Assembly (NCBI GenBank): GCA_040880465.1 | Contig: JBBDIK010000006.1 | Coordinates: 1 to 31,233 of the forward strand | DNA: 31,233 bases | DNA from: JBBDIK01 sp040880465 | Lineage (GTDB): Bacteria > Actinomycetota > UBA4738 > JBBDHU01 | Direction of reading: 5' to 3' | In this document: in pieces, positions 1-7,492 of the stretch | Layout: each line of letters starts with the position of its first letter | Position numbering within the stretch: the first letter of the stretch is position 1 | Translations under genes and position numbers: made by a program | The notes under the pieces: model-generated | Seen by the model: the letters and a program-made list of their open reading frames with translations, nothing else | Told to the model about the DNA's origin: nothing | Database searches by the model: none

Positions 1-3
1 GAG

Positions 4-705
4 CTACTTGATCTCGATCATCTTCTCCCGCACGGCGTAGACGACCGCCTCCATCCGGGAGTGCAGGTGCAGCTTCTCGAGGATGTTGCGGATGTGGTTC
101 TTGACGGTGTTCTCCGAGATGAACAAGGCCTGGCCGATCTCGCGGTTGTTCATGCCCTCCGCGACCAGCTTGAGGACCTCCATCTCGCGTTCGGTGAGCC
201 GCGGCGCGGGCACCTGGCGGCGCTCGTCGGCGCGCTTGCTCATCGCCGCGAACTCGGTCAGCAGCTTCGATGCCATCGACGGGGAGATCCGCGACTGCCC
301 CGCCCACACCGAGCGGATCGCGTCGGCGACCTCCTCGATCGAGATCTCCTTCAGCAGGTAGCCGGACGCACCGGCCTTGATCGCGTCGTACAGGTCGGCC
401 TCTTCGTCCGAGATCGTCAGCATCAGGATCTTCGCGTGCGGCAGCAGTTCCTTGATCTCCTGCGTCGCTTCGATCCCGGTGCGGCGCGGCATGCGCACGT
501 CCATGAGTACGACATCGGGCATCAGCTCCTGCGCCTTCTGGATCGCTTCCAAACCGTCGGCCGCCTCGCCGATGACCTCGAGATCGGGCTCCTGCTCGAG
601 CACCATCTGGATGCCCCGGCGGAACAGGGCATGGTCGTCGACGATCATGACCCGCAGGATCTCGACATCGCTTTCTGTGGGCTTCGGCACGGTGGCTCCG
701 CTCAT
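4..705 (-). CDS. NarL/FixJ (LuxR-type) response regulator
   Basis: This 233-aa cytoplasmic transcription regulator has the standard two-domain layout. A receiver domain (about residues 18-135) has the acidic pair D23-D24, a phospho-acceptor Asp at about 69 in the LMDVRMP segment, and the conserved Lys in GYLLKE near 119. A LuxR-type helix-turn-helix (about 165-230) begins with LTEREMEVL and contains NREIGQALFISENTVKNH. A sensor histidine kinase would be the usual partner, but none is in the window. The ATG overlaps the stop of hpf by 4 nt (ATGA), so the two are probably translationally coupled. The first 17 residues precede the usual domain start, but the overlap supports this start. DegU/LiaR-like proteins are the closest type I recognise; the stimulus cannot be read from sequence. 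Confidence 0.93.
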   Translation of the reverse strand: MSGATVPKPTESDVEILRVMIVDDHALFRRGIQMVLEQEPDLEVIGEAADGLEAIQKAQELMPDVVLMDVRMPRRTGIEATQEIKELLPHAKILMLTISDEEADLYDAIKAGASGYLLKEISIEEVADAIRSVWAGQSRISPSMASKLLTEFAAMSKRADERRQVPAPRLTEREMEVLKLVAEGMNNREIGQALFISENTVKNHIRNILEKLHLHSRMEAVVYAVREKMIEIK

Positions 706-1073
706 CGGGCTCGCCGGGAAGACAACCCGTCCCCGGCCTGCGCTGATTTTAGTCGATTGGCTCCGTGGATCACGGCTCTCCGCTTCTTCTCTCGATGCTC
801 GCGCATCTGCCTCCCAAGACGCTCGACCATCTGGTCGAGCGCAGCCTCGTAACCCGGGCCCTGTCCGTGCGCCCGGAACCTCTTCTTAGGGGTATCGACC
901 GCTGCCTCGACCCGCTTTACCCCGTCCAGCTTGGGGTTGTGCTCGGCGATGAACTGGACCTCGGCGCGCGTCGCACGGGGTTCCCAGTGGGGGATCTTTG
1001 CCAGCTTCTCTTCCGTGACTGCGTGGAGGCTGCGGGTGAGCCGTACGCCCCGGCCTTTCACGACGATGTCCAT
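702..1073 (-). CDS. hpf: Short ribosome hibernation promotion factor (HPF/YfiA/RaiA family)
   Basis: This 123-aa protein matches the N-terminal ribosome-binding domain of the HPF/RaiA family. It opens with MDIVVKGRGVRLTRSL, then has the EEKLAKIPHW helix and a basic second helix (LGRQMREHREKKRR). Family members bind the 30S subunit near the decoding centre and silence ribosomes in stationary phase. Actinobacteria normally carry long HPF (over 200 aa) with a C-terminal dimerisation domain. That domain is absent here: after about residue 100 only a basic tail remains before the stop, which overlaps the response-regulator start. The start is an ATG with no strong Shine-Dalgarno sequence. The 216 nt upstream look like structured RNA (see the ncRNA entry), suggesting RNA-level control or a separate non-coding RNA. 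Confidence 0.88.
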   Translation of the reverse strand: MDIVVKGRGVRLTRSLHAVTEEKLAKIPHWEPRATRAEVQFIAEHNPKLDGVKRVEAAVDTPKKRFRAHGQGPGYEAALDQMVERLGRQMREHREKKRRAVIHGANRLKSAQAGDGLSSRRAR

Positions 1074-1289
1074 GCCTGTTCACCATGCCACAGGTACGCG
1101 GTTGGGGCTAGAGGGCGAGGCGTCGAGTAGGGGCCCGGTCCGGCTGACCTGGTCTTTGACCCCACACTCGCCTGCCGAGGGGTTTCCCCGCCCTCGCGGG
1201 CGGGCTTAGCACCTTCTCCCGGCGAGGTCGCCCCCGCCGGGGCAGGACTTACGTCTAAACCGCACCATGCTCAGCGACCAAGAGCCGCC
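1074..1289 (-). ncRNA. Candidate raiA-type structured RNA between comF and hpf
   Basis: This non-coding gap lies between comF and hpf, both on the minus strand. On that strand an outer helix (1241-1246 with 1171-1176, CCTGCC/GGCAGG) encloses two hairpins. The first pairs 1235-1240 with 1219-1224 (CCGGCG/CGCCGG). The second pairs 1198-1204 with 1187-1193 (CCCGCCC/GGGCGGG, loop 1194-1197). Single-stranded joins of 14 nt (1218-1205) and 10 nt (1186-1177) connect them, forming a three-way junction. The family known as the raiA RNA motif occurs in Actinobacteria and Firmicutes and, as I recall, sits near raiA/hpf and comF genes, exactly this position. I cannot verify its consensus nucleotides here, so family assignment is inference; the pairings are seen directly. 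Confidence 0.5.
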
Positions 1290-2078
1290 TTACGTGGGTC
1301 GTTTCGCCTGCGACTGGCTTCGACTACCGGGAGAAGATCTCCCGGGCAACCACAGACCCGGACCGGACCCGCTCGCGAGCATAGCACCGGCCCTTCCGCG
1401 GACCGAACGAGCGGCGACCAGCAGCGACACCTCGCACGCACCGGCGCTACGAAGGGCGTCGGCACAGGCCGCTGCAGTCGCCCCGGTCGTCAGGACGTCA
1501 TCGACGAGCAGGACACGTTCGGGGACGTCGGTGCGGATCGAGCGGAAGACCCCTTCCATCACCTGGCGCCGATCGGCACCAGCGCGGCGGGCCTGAGGAC
1601 CCACGTCGCGCACCCGGCGGAGCAACGGCCTGGTGGGCAGCCGGTGTTCGCGCGCCACGACGACGGCGAGGGCCCGGGCTTGGTCATAGCCCCGCTTCGC
1701 CCGGCGCTTCGGCGAGAGCGGCACCCAGGTGACCACGTCGGCGCCCGTCGAGGATCCGGATGCGTCAGCAGGCGCCCAGGCCGACGCCATCGCGGAACCC
1801 AACGCGCGAGCGACCGACCGATCGCCGGCGAACTTCAACCGGAGGACGGCGGAGCGGACGGGCCCCTCGTAGACGAACGCGGCGCGAGCCCGATGCAGAG
1901 ACGGCGGGCAGTCGCGACAGGTGTCGGCAGTACGGACCAGCGGTCGGCCGCACCGGTCGCACAGCGGCGGGGTCACGGCGACAAGCGCTGTCATGCAATC
2001 GGGACAGAACGGCCACGGGCCACGGCGACATCCCGCACAGGTCCGGGGGTAGAGCACATCCAGGAGGCGGTCCCACAT
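1290..2078 (-). CDS. comF: ComF family phosphoribosyltransferase-like protein
   Basis: This 262-aa ComF/GntX-type protein has an N-terminal zinc-finger region with Cys pairs (CAGC, CPDC, CDRC, CRDC, about residues 14-56). A type I phosphoribosyltransferase fold follows, with the PRPP-binding loop VLLVDDVLTTGAT at about 190-202. In competent bacteria ComF helps take single-stranded DNA into the cytoplasm; in actinobacteria the role is unproven. Family members usually end shortly after the LLVAAR strand. Here about 30 Gly/Ser/Pro/Arg-rich residues follow, and the underlying DNA holds a perfect 8-bp hairpin (1327-1345). The tail may be read-through into non-coding sequence. It lies 32 nt after the unknown gene at 2111-2761 and just upstream of the structured gap and hpf, an order found in other actinobacteria. 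Confidence 0.87.
   Translation of the reverse strand: MWDRLLDVLYPRTCAGCRRGPWPFCPDCMTALVAVTPPLCDRCGRPLVRTADTCRDCPPSLHRARAAFVYEGPVRSAVLRLKFAGDRSVARALGSAMASAWAPADASGSSTGADVVTWVPLSPKRRAKRGYDQARALAVVVAREHRLPTRPLLRRVRDVGPQARRAGADRRQVMEGVFRSIRTDVPERVLLVDDVLTTGATAAACADALRSAGACEVSLLVAARSVRGRAGAMLASGSGPGLWLPGRSSPGSRSQSQAKRPT
1327..1345. repeat. Perfect 8-bp inverted repeat in the comF 3' end
   Basis: The arms CCGGGAGA (1327-1334) and TCTCCCGG (1338-1345) flank a 3-nt loop. The repeat falls in the unusual C-terminal tail of comF, about 40-55 nt before its stop. No T-run follows on either strand, so it is not a classical terminator. It could be a folding element at the 5' side of the comF-hpf structured RNA region. 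Confidence 0.6.
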
Positions 2079-2110
2079 GGCGGCTCACGATACCGACCGC
2101 CTCTGACAGA

Positions 2111-2761
2111 TCAGGTCAGCCGGACGTCCGCCGAACCCTCGTCGCGACCGCGCCTGACCACGATGACCAGCTCCGAGTGAGCGCGCAGCAGCGGGAAGGC
2201 GACGTGCCGCCCCTCACCGCTGTCGCCGTCCGCGGCGCTCTCCAGCTCTGGGAGGCGGTCGCCGTCCGCGATCAACTTGACCGTGACGTCATCGGGCGGC
2301 TGCACGGTGAACCGCAGCGCAGACTGCTCACCGGTCACCTCGATCTGGTCGAGCGCGACGGTAGCCCCGCCCAGTTCGACCTTCTGTCCGACGGTCACCG
2401 TGCCCCGGCGCACCGCCCCACGGGGCCACGGCACCGAGAACCGGCGCCCGCCGTCGAAGGTCTGGGGGGTTCCATCGACCTCGAGTTCGCACTCCAAGCC
2501 GTACCAACCGGCTTCCAGATCCGCGATCGAGAACTCGAACGGCAGGAACGTGTCCTGATGGGGTGGGATGTCCAGGGTTCCGGCCTTCATCGCGATGACC
2601 TCACCGCCACGGCCACCGACCGGCACGATCCTGGCTTCCCGGAACGTGACCAGATGCGGGTTCGCGTCCTCGCCGCGGACGACGAAGGCCCCCTTGACGG
2701 TTGCCGGGAACCGCTCGAAGCGAGCCCGGACCGAGAGCGGTTCGCGAAGGTCGTCCGCCAT
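2111..2761 (-). CDS. Unknown beta-rich protein downstream of ahcY
   Basis: I do not recognise this 216-aa protein. No signal peptide or membrane segment is visible; it starts MADDLREPLSV and looks cytoplasmic. The pattern of short alternating hydrophobic strands with Gly/Pro turns suggests one or two beta-sandwich (Ig-like) domains. The first half (about 10-115) includes PHQDTFLPFEFSI and GWYGLECELEVDG, which resembles carbohydrate-binding or bacterial Ig-like folds. The second half is about 120-215. The gene directly abuts the S-adenosylhomocysteinase stop (0 nt gap) and precedes comF by 32 nt, so it belongs to the same transcript. Function is unknown. Confidence 0.8.
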   Translation of the reverse strand: MADDLREPLSVRARFERFPATVKGAFVVRGEDANPHLVTFREARIVPVGGRGGEVIAMKAGTLDIPPHQDTFLPFEFSIADLEAGWYGLECELEVDGTPQTFDGGRRFSVPWPRGAVRRGTVTVGQKVELGGATVALDQIEVTGEQSALRFTVQPPDDVTVKLIADGDRLPELESAADGDSGEGRHVAFPLLRAHSELVIVVRRGRDEGSADVRLT

Positions 2762-4015
2762 CTACGTGCCGTGCTCCCACGACGTCAGGTAATCCTTCTG
2801 CTCGGCGCTCAGGGTGTCGATCTCGATCCCCATCGCCTGCAGCTTGAGGCGTGCGACCTCCTGGTCGATCTCGGGCGGAACCGGGTAGCACCCCGGGGTC
2901 AGCCCGGCTTGCTTCGACACCCACTCCGCGCACAGAGCTTGGTTCGCGAAGGACATGTCCATCACCGCGGCCGGATGACCTTCGGCAGCCGCGAGGTTGA
3001 CCAGCCGCCCCTCGCCCAGCAGGTTGATCCGGCGACCGTCCGCCAGGGTGTATTCGTCGACGAACTCCCGGATGCGCCGCGACGACGTCGCCAGGTCCTC
3101 GAGGGCGCCCTTGTCGATCTCGACGTCGAAGTGCCCCGAGTTCGCGACCACGGCGCGGTCCTTCATGACCTCGAAATGCTCGCGGCCGATGATGGTGGTG
3201 TCGCCCGTCACGGTAACGAAGACGTCGCCGATCCGGGCGGCCTCGCGCATCGGCATCACGGTGAAGCCCTCCATGACGGCCTCGAGTGCGGCCGTCGGGT
3301 CCACCTCCGTGACGACGACGTGCGAGCCCATGCCGCGCGCGCGCGACGCGACGCCTCGGCCGCACATCCCGTATCCGGCCACGACCACGATGCGGCCGGC
3401 CAGCAGGAAGTTGGTGGCCCGCATGATCGCATCGATCGTCGACTGCCCGGTCCCGAACCGGTTGTCGAACAGGTGCTTGGTGTCGGCGTCGTTCACGGAG
3501 ACGATCGGGAACCCGAGCGCGCCGTCGGCCGCCATCGCCCGCAGCCGGATCACGCCGGTCGTCGTCTCCTCGGTCCCCCCGCGCACCTCGGCCAGTTGCT
3601 CGCGCCGGTCGGTGTGCAGGACGTTCACCAGGTCGGCGCCGTCGTCCATCGTGATCTGGGGATGCGTATCGAGCACCTGGTTGATGTGCCTGTAGTAGGT
3701 CTCGTTGTCCTCGCCGGTGATCGCGTAGGTCTTGATCCCGCCGACAGCGAGAGCGGCCGCAACCTCGTCCTGCGTGGAGAGCGGATTGGACGCACAGAGC
3801 GCAACCTCGGCGCCACCGGCGGCCAAGGTCTCCATCAGGTTCGCGGTCTCGGTGGTTACGTGCAGGCACGCAGCGATCCGGACGCCGGCCAACGGCTGCT
3901 CCTTGTCGAAGCGCTCGCGGATCAGCTTCAGGACGCTCATCTCGGCGCCCGCCCACTCGATCCGCTGGCGGCCCTCGTCCGCGAGGTCGAGGTCCTTCAC
4001 GTCGTGATCAGCCAT
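2762..4015 (-). CDS. ahcY: S-adenosylhomocysteinase (short form)
   Basis: The enzyme hydrolyses S-adenosylhomocysteine to adenosine and homocysteine, removing the product inhibitor of SAM-dependent methyltransferases. Visible marks are the substrate region CLHVTTETANL with LSTQD, the catalytic Lys/Asp segment NDADTKHLFDNRFGTGQS, the NAD-binding loop GYGMCGRG (about 214-221), and NSGHFDVEI. The start is the ATG at 4015, preceded by GGAAAGGGA; an upstream TTG at 4051 lacks such a site. At 417 aa it is shorter than typical actinobacterial enzymes of about 480-495 aa. It lacks the familiar Lys/Tyr-containing C-terminal tail and ends instead in DYLTSWEHGT, like archaeal and Thermotoga-type short enzymes. 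It lies 51 nt after the nucleoside phosphorylase gene in the same operon. Confidence 0.95.
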   Translation of the reverse strand: MADHDVKDLDLADEGRQRIEWAGAEMSVLKLIRERFDKEQPLAGVRIAACLHVTTETANLMETLAAGGAEVALCASNPLSTQDEVAAALAVGGIKTYAITGEDNETYYRHINQVLDTHPQITMDDGADLVNVLHTDRREQLAEVRGGTEETTTGVIRLRAMAADGALGFPIVSVNDADTKHLFDNRFGTGQSTIDAIMRATNFLLAGRIVVVAGYGMCGRGVASRARGMGSHVVVTEVDPTAALEAVMEGFTVMPMREAARIGDVFVTVTGDTTIIGREHFEVMKDRAVVANSGHFDVEIDKGALEDLATSSRRIREFVDEYTLADGRRINLLGEGRLVNLAAAEGHPAAVMDMSFANQALCAEWVSKQAGLTPGCYPVPPEIDQEVARLKLQAMGIEIDTLSAEQKDYLTSWEHGT

Positions 4016-4066
4016 CGGTTGTCCCTTTCCGTTCGATCCCTGCGCCGGCAAGCTCCGTCTACTCTC

Positions 4067-4912
4067 TCACGCGGGGGGCGCCGCGAGCCTGGCGGCCAGC
4101 TCCTCCAGTAGCCGCCCCAGCCCCCCGGCCGACTCCTGCACCGCGCGGAGGACGTCAGCATGCGCGACCGGAACCCCGGCGGCATTGGCGACCACCCCGA
4201 TCGCCAAGACCCGAAGTCCGAGCGCACGGGCGGGAACCACCTCCGGCACCACCGACATCCCGACCACCGATGCTCCCGCGGCGCGCAGGAACGCGATCTC
4301 GGCCGGCGTCTCGAAGCTCGGGCCTGCCAGCGCCGCGTAGACACCCCTGGTCATCCGTAGCCCGACGTCGCCACCGCGTTCGATGGCCTCAGCCGCCAGC
4401 GCGGGATCGTACGCACCCGCCAACTCCACGAACGGCGGCGAGCCGTCGGGGTTCCGCCAGCCGGCGAGAGGATTCTCGCCCATCAGGTTGAGGTGATCCG
4501 AGAGGACGGTCAGCGTGCCGGGTGCGATGGCGGGGTCGATCCCGCCCACCGCCGCGGTGACGACCACCGTATGAACACCCATCGCCGCCGCCAGCCGGAC
4601 GGGAAACGTCGCCGCGGCCATCCCGTGCCCTTCGTACAGATGGACCCGGCCGCAGAACACCACGACGGCGGCACCATCGAGACGGCCGAGCACCAGACGA
4701 CCGTCATGACCCGGCACGCTCGGCGGCGGGAACCCCGGAAGGTCCTCGTAGGCGAACTCCGCCGCCGGTTCGATACGTTCCGCGACGGCCGACAAGCCCG
4801 ACCCGAGGACCAGGGCGACCTGCGGCGTCGGAGCCGCCCGGCCGATGACGGCCAGCGCCTCGTCCACGAACGTGTCGCCGGGGATGCCGGCGAGTTCCCG
4901 GCGATCAGCCAA
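4067..4912 (-). CDS. Purine-nucleoside phosphorylase, PNP/MTAP family
   Basis: This 281-aa enzyme of the trimeric PNP/MTAP family splits purine nucleosides with phosphate to base and ribose-1-phosphate. Visible motifs are the phosphate loop LGSGLSAVAE (near residue 35), GHDGRLVLG, the substrate loop GRVHLYEGH, SDHLNLMGENPL, AGPSFETPAEI and GMSVVPEVV. The last reads GMSTVPE in most PNPs. The purine-contact Asn region reads VANAAG rather than the usual TN-x-AAG, so specificity may be shifted. The annotated start is TTG, overlapping the PGI/PMI stop by 8 nt, which argues for coupling. With ahcY next door it probably helps recycle nucleosides from methylation metabolism. MTA phosphorylase is an alternative, but overall motifs fit PNP better. 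Confidence 0.88.
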   Translation of the reverse strand: MADRRELAGIPGDTFVDEALAVIGRAAPTPQVALVLGSGLSAVAERIEPAAEFAYEDLPGFPPPSVPGHDGRLVLGRLDGAAVVVFCGRVHLYEGHGMAAATFPVRLAAAMGVHTVVVTAAVGGIDPAIAPGTLTVLSDHLNLMGENPLAGWRNPDGSPPFVELAGAYDPALAAEAIERGGDVGLRMTRGVYAALAGPSFETPAEIAFLRAAGASVVGMSVVPEVVPARALGLRVLAIGVVANAAGVPVAHADVLRAVQESAGGLGRLLEELAARLAAPPA

Positions 4913-5951
4913 GGGCTTTCTTCAACCGGTCGATGACCTCGACCGGCGTCGGGTCGACCCGTCGGAGCAGCCCCAGGTACACGCTGACGAAGTCGCCCAT
5001 CAGGATCAGCGAGCACGCTCGAGCCAGGGCGGAATCGCCCACCGCCTGAACCTCCTCATGGTGCAGGCCGGACGCCGCGACCAGGTCCACCGACAGCGGG
5101 AACCGTGGGGCGATACTCGGCGCCTCGCCGTCGTGTCGCAACGTGACGAGGAAGTGATCGGCCCCGGCCCCGTCGACCCAGCCGACGATCTCGTTGTGGT
5201 CGAGTTCGGACATCGACGCCCACCACGCCGGACGCTTCGCGTTCTCGTTGATCTGTGTTTTCCAGCGCATCGCCGCCACGGAGCCGATCCCCTCGGTTCC
5301 CCAGATGACGGCGTAGCGATCGCCGATCCGCTCGGCGAGACGCATCGCGCGATTCCCCTGCTTCTCCGGCCCCAACTCTGCCGCCAGCGCGCGCAGCAAC
5401 CCGACCGTCTCGCGGACCTCGCCTCCGAGCCGAGGCAGCACGCCGGCGGCCTCCAGCGCCCCCAGTGTCGTGAAGGCGAGGTGTCCCAGGGCCGCGCGCG
5501 GCTGCATCCCACCGGGGATCGAGACGACCGGGATCCCTTCCTCCGCGGCCCGGCGGGCCAAGCGGCCGCCGGAGGTGACCGCGACGATCCGGCATCCGCG
5601 CTCGACGGCCTCCTCGAACGCAGCGAGGGTCTCGGCCGTGTCGCCCGAGTAGGACGTCGCGACGACCAGCGAACGCGTTTCACAGTGCTCAGGAAGTTCC
5701 GGGCTGCGCACGACGTCGAGCGGAACCCCGAGCCGCTGGCGGAACAGCGCGCGGGTAAGATCGCCGGCGACCGCGGAACCGCCCATGCCCAGGAACGTGA
5801 CGCCCGTGAGGTCGCCGGTCACGGGGAGGCCTCCGGCGGCCAAGCCCGCCGTGTAGCCGGTCTCGCAGTCGTCCGCAGATGCGCCGACCGAATCCAGCAT
5901 GCCCGACGGATCGGCCGCGCGGAGCGCGTCCGGATCGTCCAGCACGCTCAC
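4905..5951 (-). CDS. Bifunctional phosphoglucose/phosphomannose isomerase-type SIS protein
   Basis: This 348-aa SIS-domain protein is of the bifunctional PGI/PMI family (TobH-like in actinobacteria). It would interconvert glucose-6-P, fructose-6-P and mannose-6-P. The first SIS domain shows GMGGSAVAGDL (about 51-61) and the sugar-phosphate Ser/Thr loop VVATSYSGDTAETL (about 91-104). The C-terminal part carries the second half-domain with WKTQINENAKRPAWW and the SELDHNEIVGW segment typical of the family. The start is GTG at 5951, overlapping the Trm112-like stop by 4 nt. Neighbouring phosphomannomutase supports a role in mannose supply for GDP-mannose and the surface glycans encoded elsewhere in the window. 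Some actinobacterial homologues may have lost activity, so the reaction is inferred. Confidence 0.87.
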   Translation of the reverse strand: MSVLDDPDALRAADPSGMLDSVGASADDCETGYTAGLAAGGLPVTGDLTGVTFLGMGGSAVAGDLTRALFRQRLGVPLDVVRSPELPEHCETRSLVVATSYSGDTAETLAAFEEAVERGCRIVAVTSGGRLARRAAEEGIPVVSIPGGMQPRAALGHLAFTTLGALEAAGVLPRLGGEVRETVGLLRALAAELGPEKQGNRAMRLAERIGDRYAVIWGTEGIGSVAAMRWKTQINENAKRPAWWASMSELDHNEIVGWVDGAGADHFLVTLRHDGEAPSIAPRFPLSVDLVAASGLHHEEVQAVGDSALARACSLILMGDFVSVYLGLLRRVDPTPVEVIDRLKKALG

Positions 5952-6121
5952 GACGGCTGCTCCGCCTCCTCGATCAGCATGTTCGGGATGTCACCGTCGA
6001 GCACCTCGTACCGGCGCCCGCAGGTCGCACACACCAGGCGTGCCTGTTCCTCGAGATAGTCGAGTTCCCCGCGATCCGCCGGGCACCGCAGGATCGCGAG
6101 CAGGTCCGCATCGAGCGCCAT
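5948..6121 (-). CDS. Trm112/UPF0434-family small zinc-binding protein
   Basis: This is a 57-aa ORF beginning MALDADLLAILRCPADRG and ending in IEEAEQPS. It has the UPF0434/Trm112 pattern: an N-terminal RCP motif, then CATCGRRYEV and the closing DGDIPNML segment. Three Cys (about residues 13, 32 and 35) could hold zinc. Trm112-like proteins act as partners or activators of methyltransferases in eukaryotes and archaea; the bacterial role is less clear. The ATG directly abuts the phosphomannomutase stop, and its TGA overlaps the PGI/PMI GTG start by 4 nt, so it is firmly embedded in the operon. The same small gene sits between phosphomannomutase and the SIS protein in other actinobacteria. Confidence 0.88.
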   Translation of the reverse strand: MALDADLLAILRCPADRGELDYLEEQARLVCATCGRRYEVLDGDIPNMLIEEAEQPS

Positions 6122-7483
6122 CTAGATCCCTCCTTCCCCGCTGCCGCCGCGGATACGGCCGAGCAGCTCGTCGGTCTTGGCCTGCAGCAGGTCATCGGTG
6201 CGCGCCTCGACGTTCAGCCGCAGCAGCGGTTCGGTATTGGACGGTCGAACGTTGAACCACCAATCGTCGTACTCGACGGTCAGCCCATCGAGCGTGTCCT
6301 GGCGCCCGTCCGCGAACGCCTGCGCCAACTCCTCGACTTTCGCCTGCTGGTCGGTGACCTCGGAATTGATCTCGCCGGAGGCGACGTAGCGCCGGTACGG
6401 CTCAAGCAGTTCGGAGAGCGACTTGCCCGTCTCGGACATCCGCTGCAGGACCACGATCGCGGCGACCAGCCCGGAATCGGCCCGGTAGTGATCGCGGAAG
6501 TAGTAGTGCCCCGAGTGTTCGCCGCCGAACACCGCGTCGGTGTCGGCCATGACCTTCTTGATGAACGAATGACCAACCCTCGTGCGGACCGGGGTACCAC
6601 CGTGCTCCCTGATGACCTCGGGAACGGTCCAGGAGCAGATCACATTGTGCACGACCGTCGACCCGGGATGCGTCTCCAGCATCTTCTCGGCGACGAGCGC
6701 CGTGATCAGCGAACCCGACACGCCCCGACCGTCTTCATCAACCATGAAGCAGCGGTCGGCATCCCCGTCGAACGCGAGCCCGATATCCGCACCGCCGGCC
6801 CGCACGGCCGCCTTCAGGTCGCGCTGGTTCGCCTCGTCGATCGGATCCGCCGGATGGTTGGGGAACGTCCCGTCGAGTTCGCCGTAAAGGAGTTCCAGGC
6901 TTACCGGTAGCTTCGCGAGTACGGCCGGAACCACCAGCCCCCCCATCCCGTTCGCCGTGTCGGCCACCACCGAGAGCGGCGCCATACGGTCCGCGTCGAT
7001 GAACGTGAGCACGTGATCGACGTAGGCGTCGAGTAGGTCGCGCTGCTGCACGCTGCCGCGTCCCGCAACCGCCGACGGCTCGTCGTCCCGTTCGGCCAGC
7101 TCGCGGATGTCTTGCAGGCCCGTTTCCTCGCCCACCGGGGCCGCCCCGGCGAGGCAGAACTTCATCCCGTTGTACTCGGCCGGGTTGTGGCTCGCCGTCA
7201 GCATGGCTCCCGGCATCGAGAGTGACCCAGCGGCGAAGTAGAGCAGATCGGTCGAAGCGAGACCGATGTCGATGACGTCGGCGCCGCGCGAGGTCGCTCC
7301 GTCGATGAAGGCCGCGGCGAGCGGTGGCGAGGAGAGCCGGCAATCCCGTGCGAGGAGCAAGGCGGGTTCCCCCAACCACTCGGCGAACGCCGCACCGACG
7401 CGACGGGCGACGTCCTCGTCGAGGTCATCGGGCACGACGCCGCGGACGTCGTAGGCCTTGAAGATATGGCTGAGGTCTCGCAC
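6122..7483 (-). CDS. manB: Phosphomannomutase/phosphoglucomutase
   Basis: This 453-aa alpha-D-phosphohexomutase interconverts mannose-6-P and mannose-1-P, and possibly the glucose forms. The catalytic phosphoserine is in TASHNP (Ser98), the Mg-binding loop is DGDADR (239-244), the sugar-specificity loop GEHSGH (321-326), and the phosphate-binding loop RPSNTEP (413-419). All four domains are complete and the length is normal. The start is GTG at 7483 with no clear ribosome site; a TAGTAT hexamer ends 9 nt upstream, which suggests a leaderless mRNA. It is the first gene of the long minus-strand block leading to Trm112, PGI/PMI, PNP and AhcY. Its product would feed the GDP-mannose-type pyrophosphorylase at 22797-23813. 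Confidence 0.95.
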   Translation of the reverse strand: MRDLSHIFKAYDVRGVVPDDLDEDVARRVGAAFAEWLGEPALLLARDCRLSSPPLAAAFIDGATSRGADVIDIGLASTDLLYFAAGSLSMPGAMLTASHNPAEYNGMKFCLAGAAPVGEETGLQDIRELAERDDEPSAVAGRGSVQQRDLLDAYVDHVLTFIDADRMAPLSVVADTANGMGGLVVPAVLAKLPVSLELLYGELDGTFPNHPADPIDEANQRDLKAAVRAGGADIGLAFDGDADRCFMVDEDGRGVSGSLITALVAEKMLETHPGSTVVHNVICSWTVPEVIREHGGTPVRTRVGHSFIKKVMADTDAVFGGEHSGHYYFRDHYRADSGLVAAIVVLQRMSETGKSLSELLEPYRRYVASGEINSEVTDQQAKVEELAQAFADGRQDTLDGLTVEYDDWWFNVRPSNTEPLLRLNVEARTDDLLQAKTDELLGRIRGGSGEGGI

Positions 7484-7492
7484 GATGCCCGG

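Noticed and set aside
1171..1246. Known riboswitch classes (c-di-AMP, cobalamin) for the comF-hpf RNA
   Set aside because: I could not match the remembered core sequences of those classes; the location fits the raiA motif better.
4016..4066. Possible SAH riboswitch upstream of ahcY
   Set aside because: Only 51 nt are non-coding and no conserved pseudoknot-type pairing is visible; the gene has an ordinary ribosome site.
1760..4111. A 783-aa plus-strand open frame
   Set aside because: It is antisense to comF, the unknown gene and ahcY. It is Arg/His/Asp-rich with no recognisable domain, as expected for a mirror frame in high-GC DNA.
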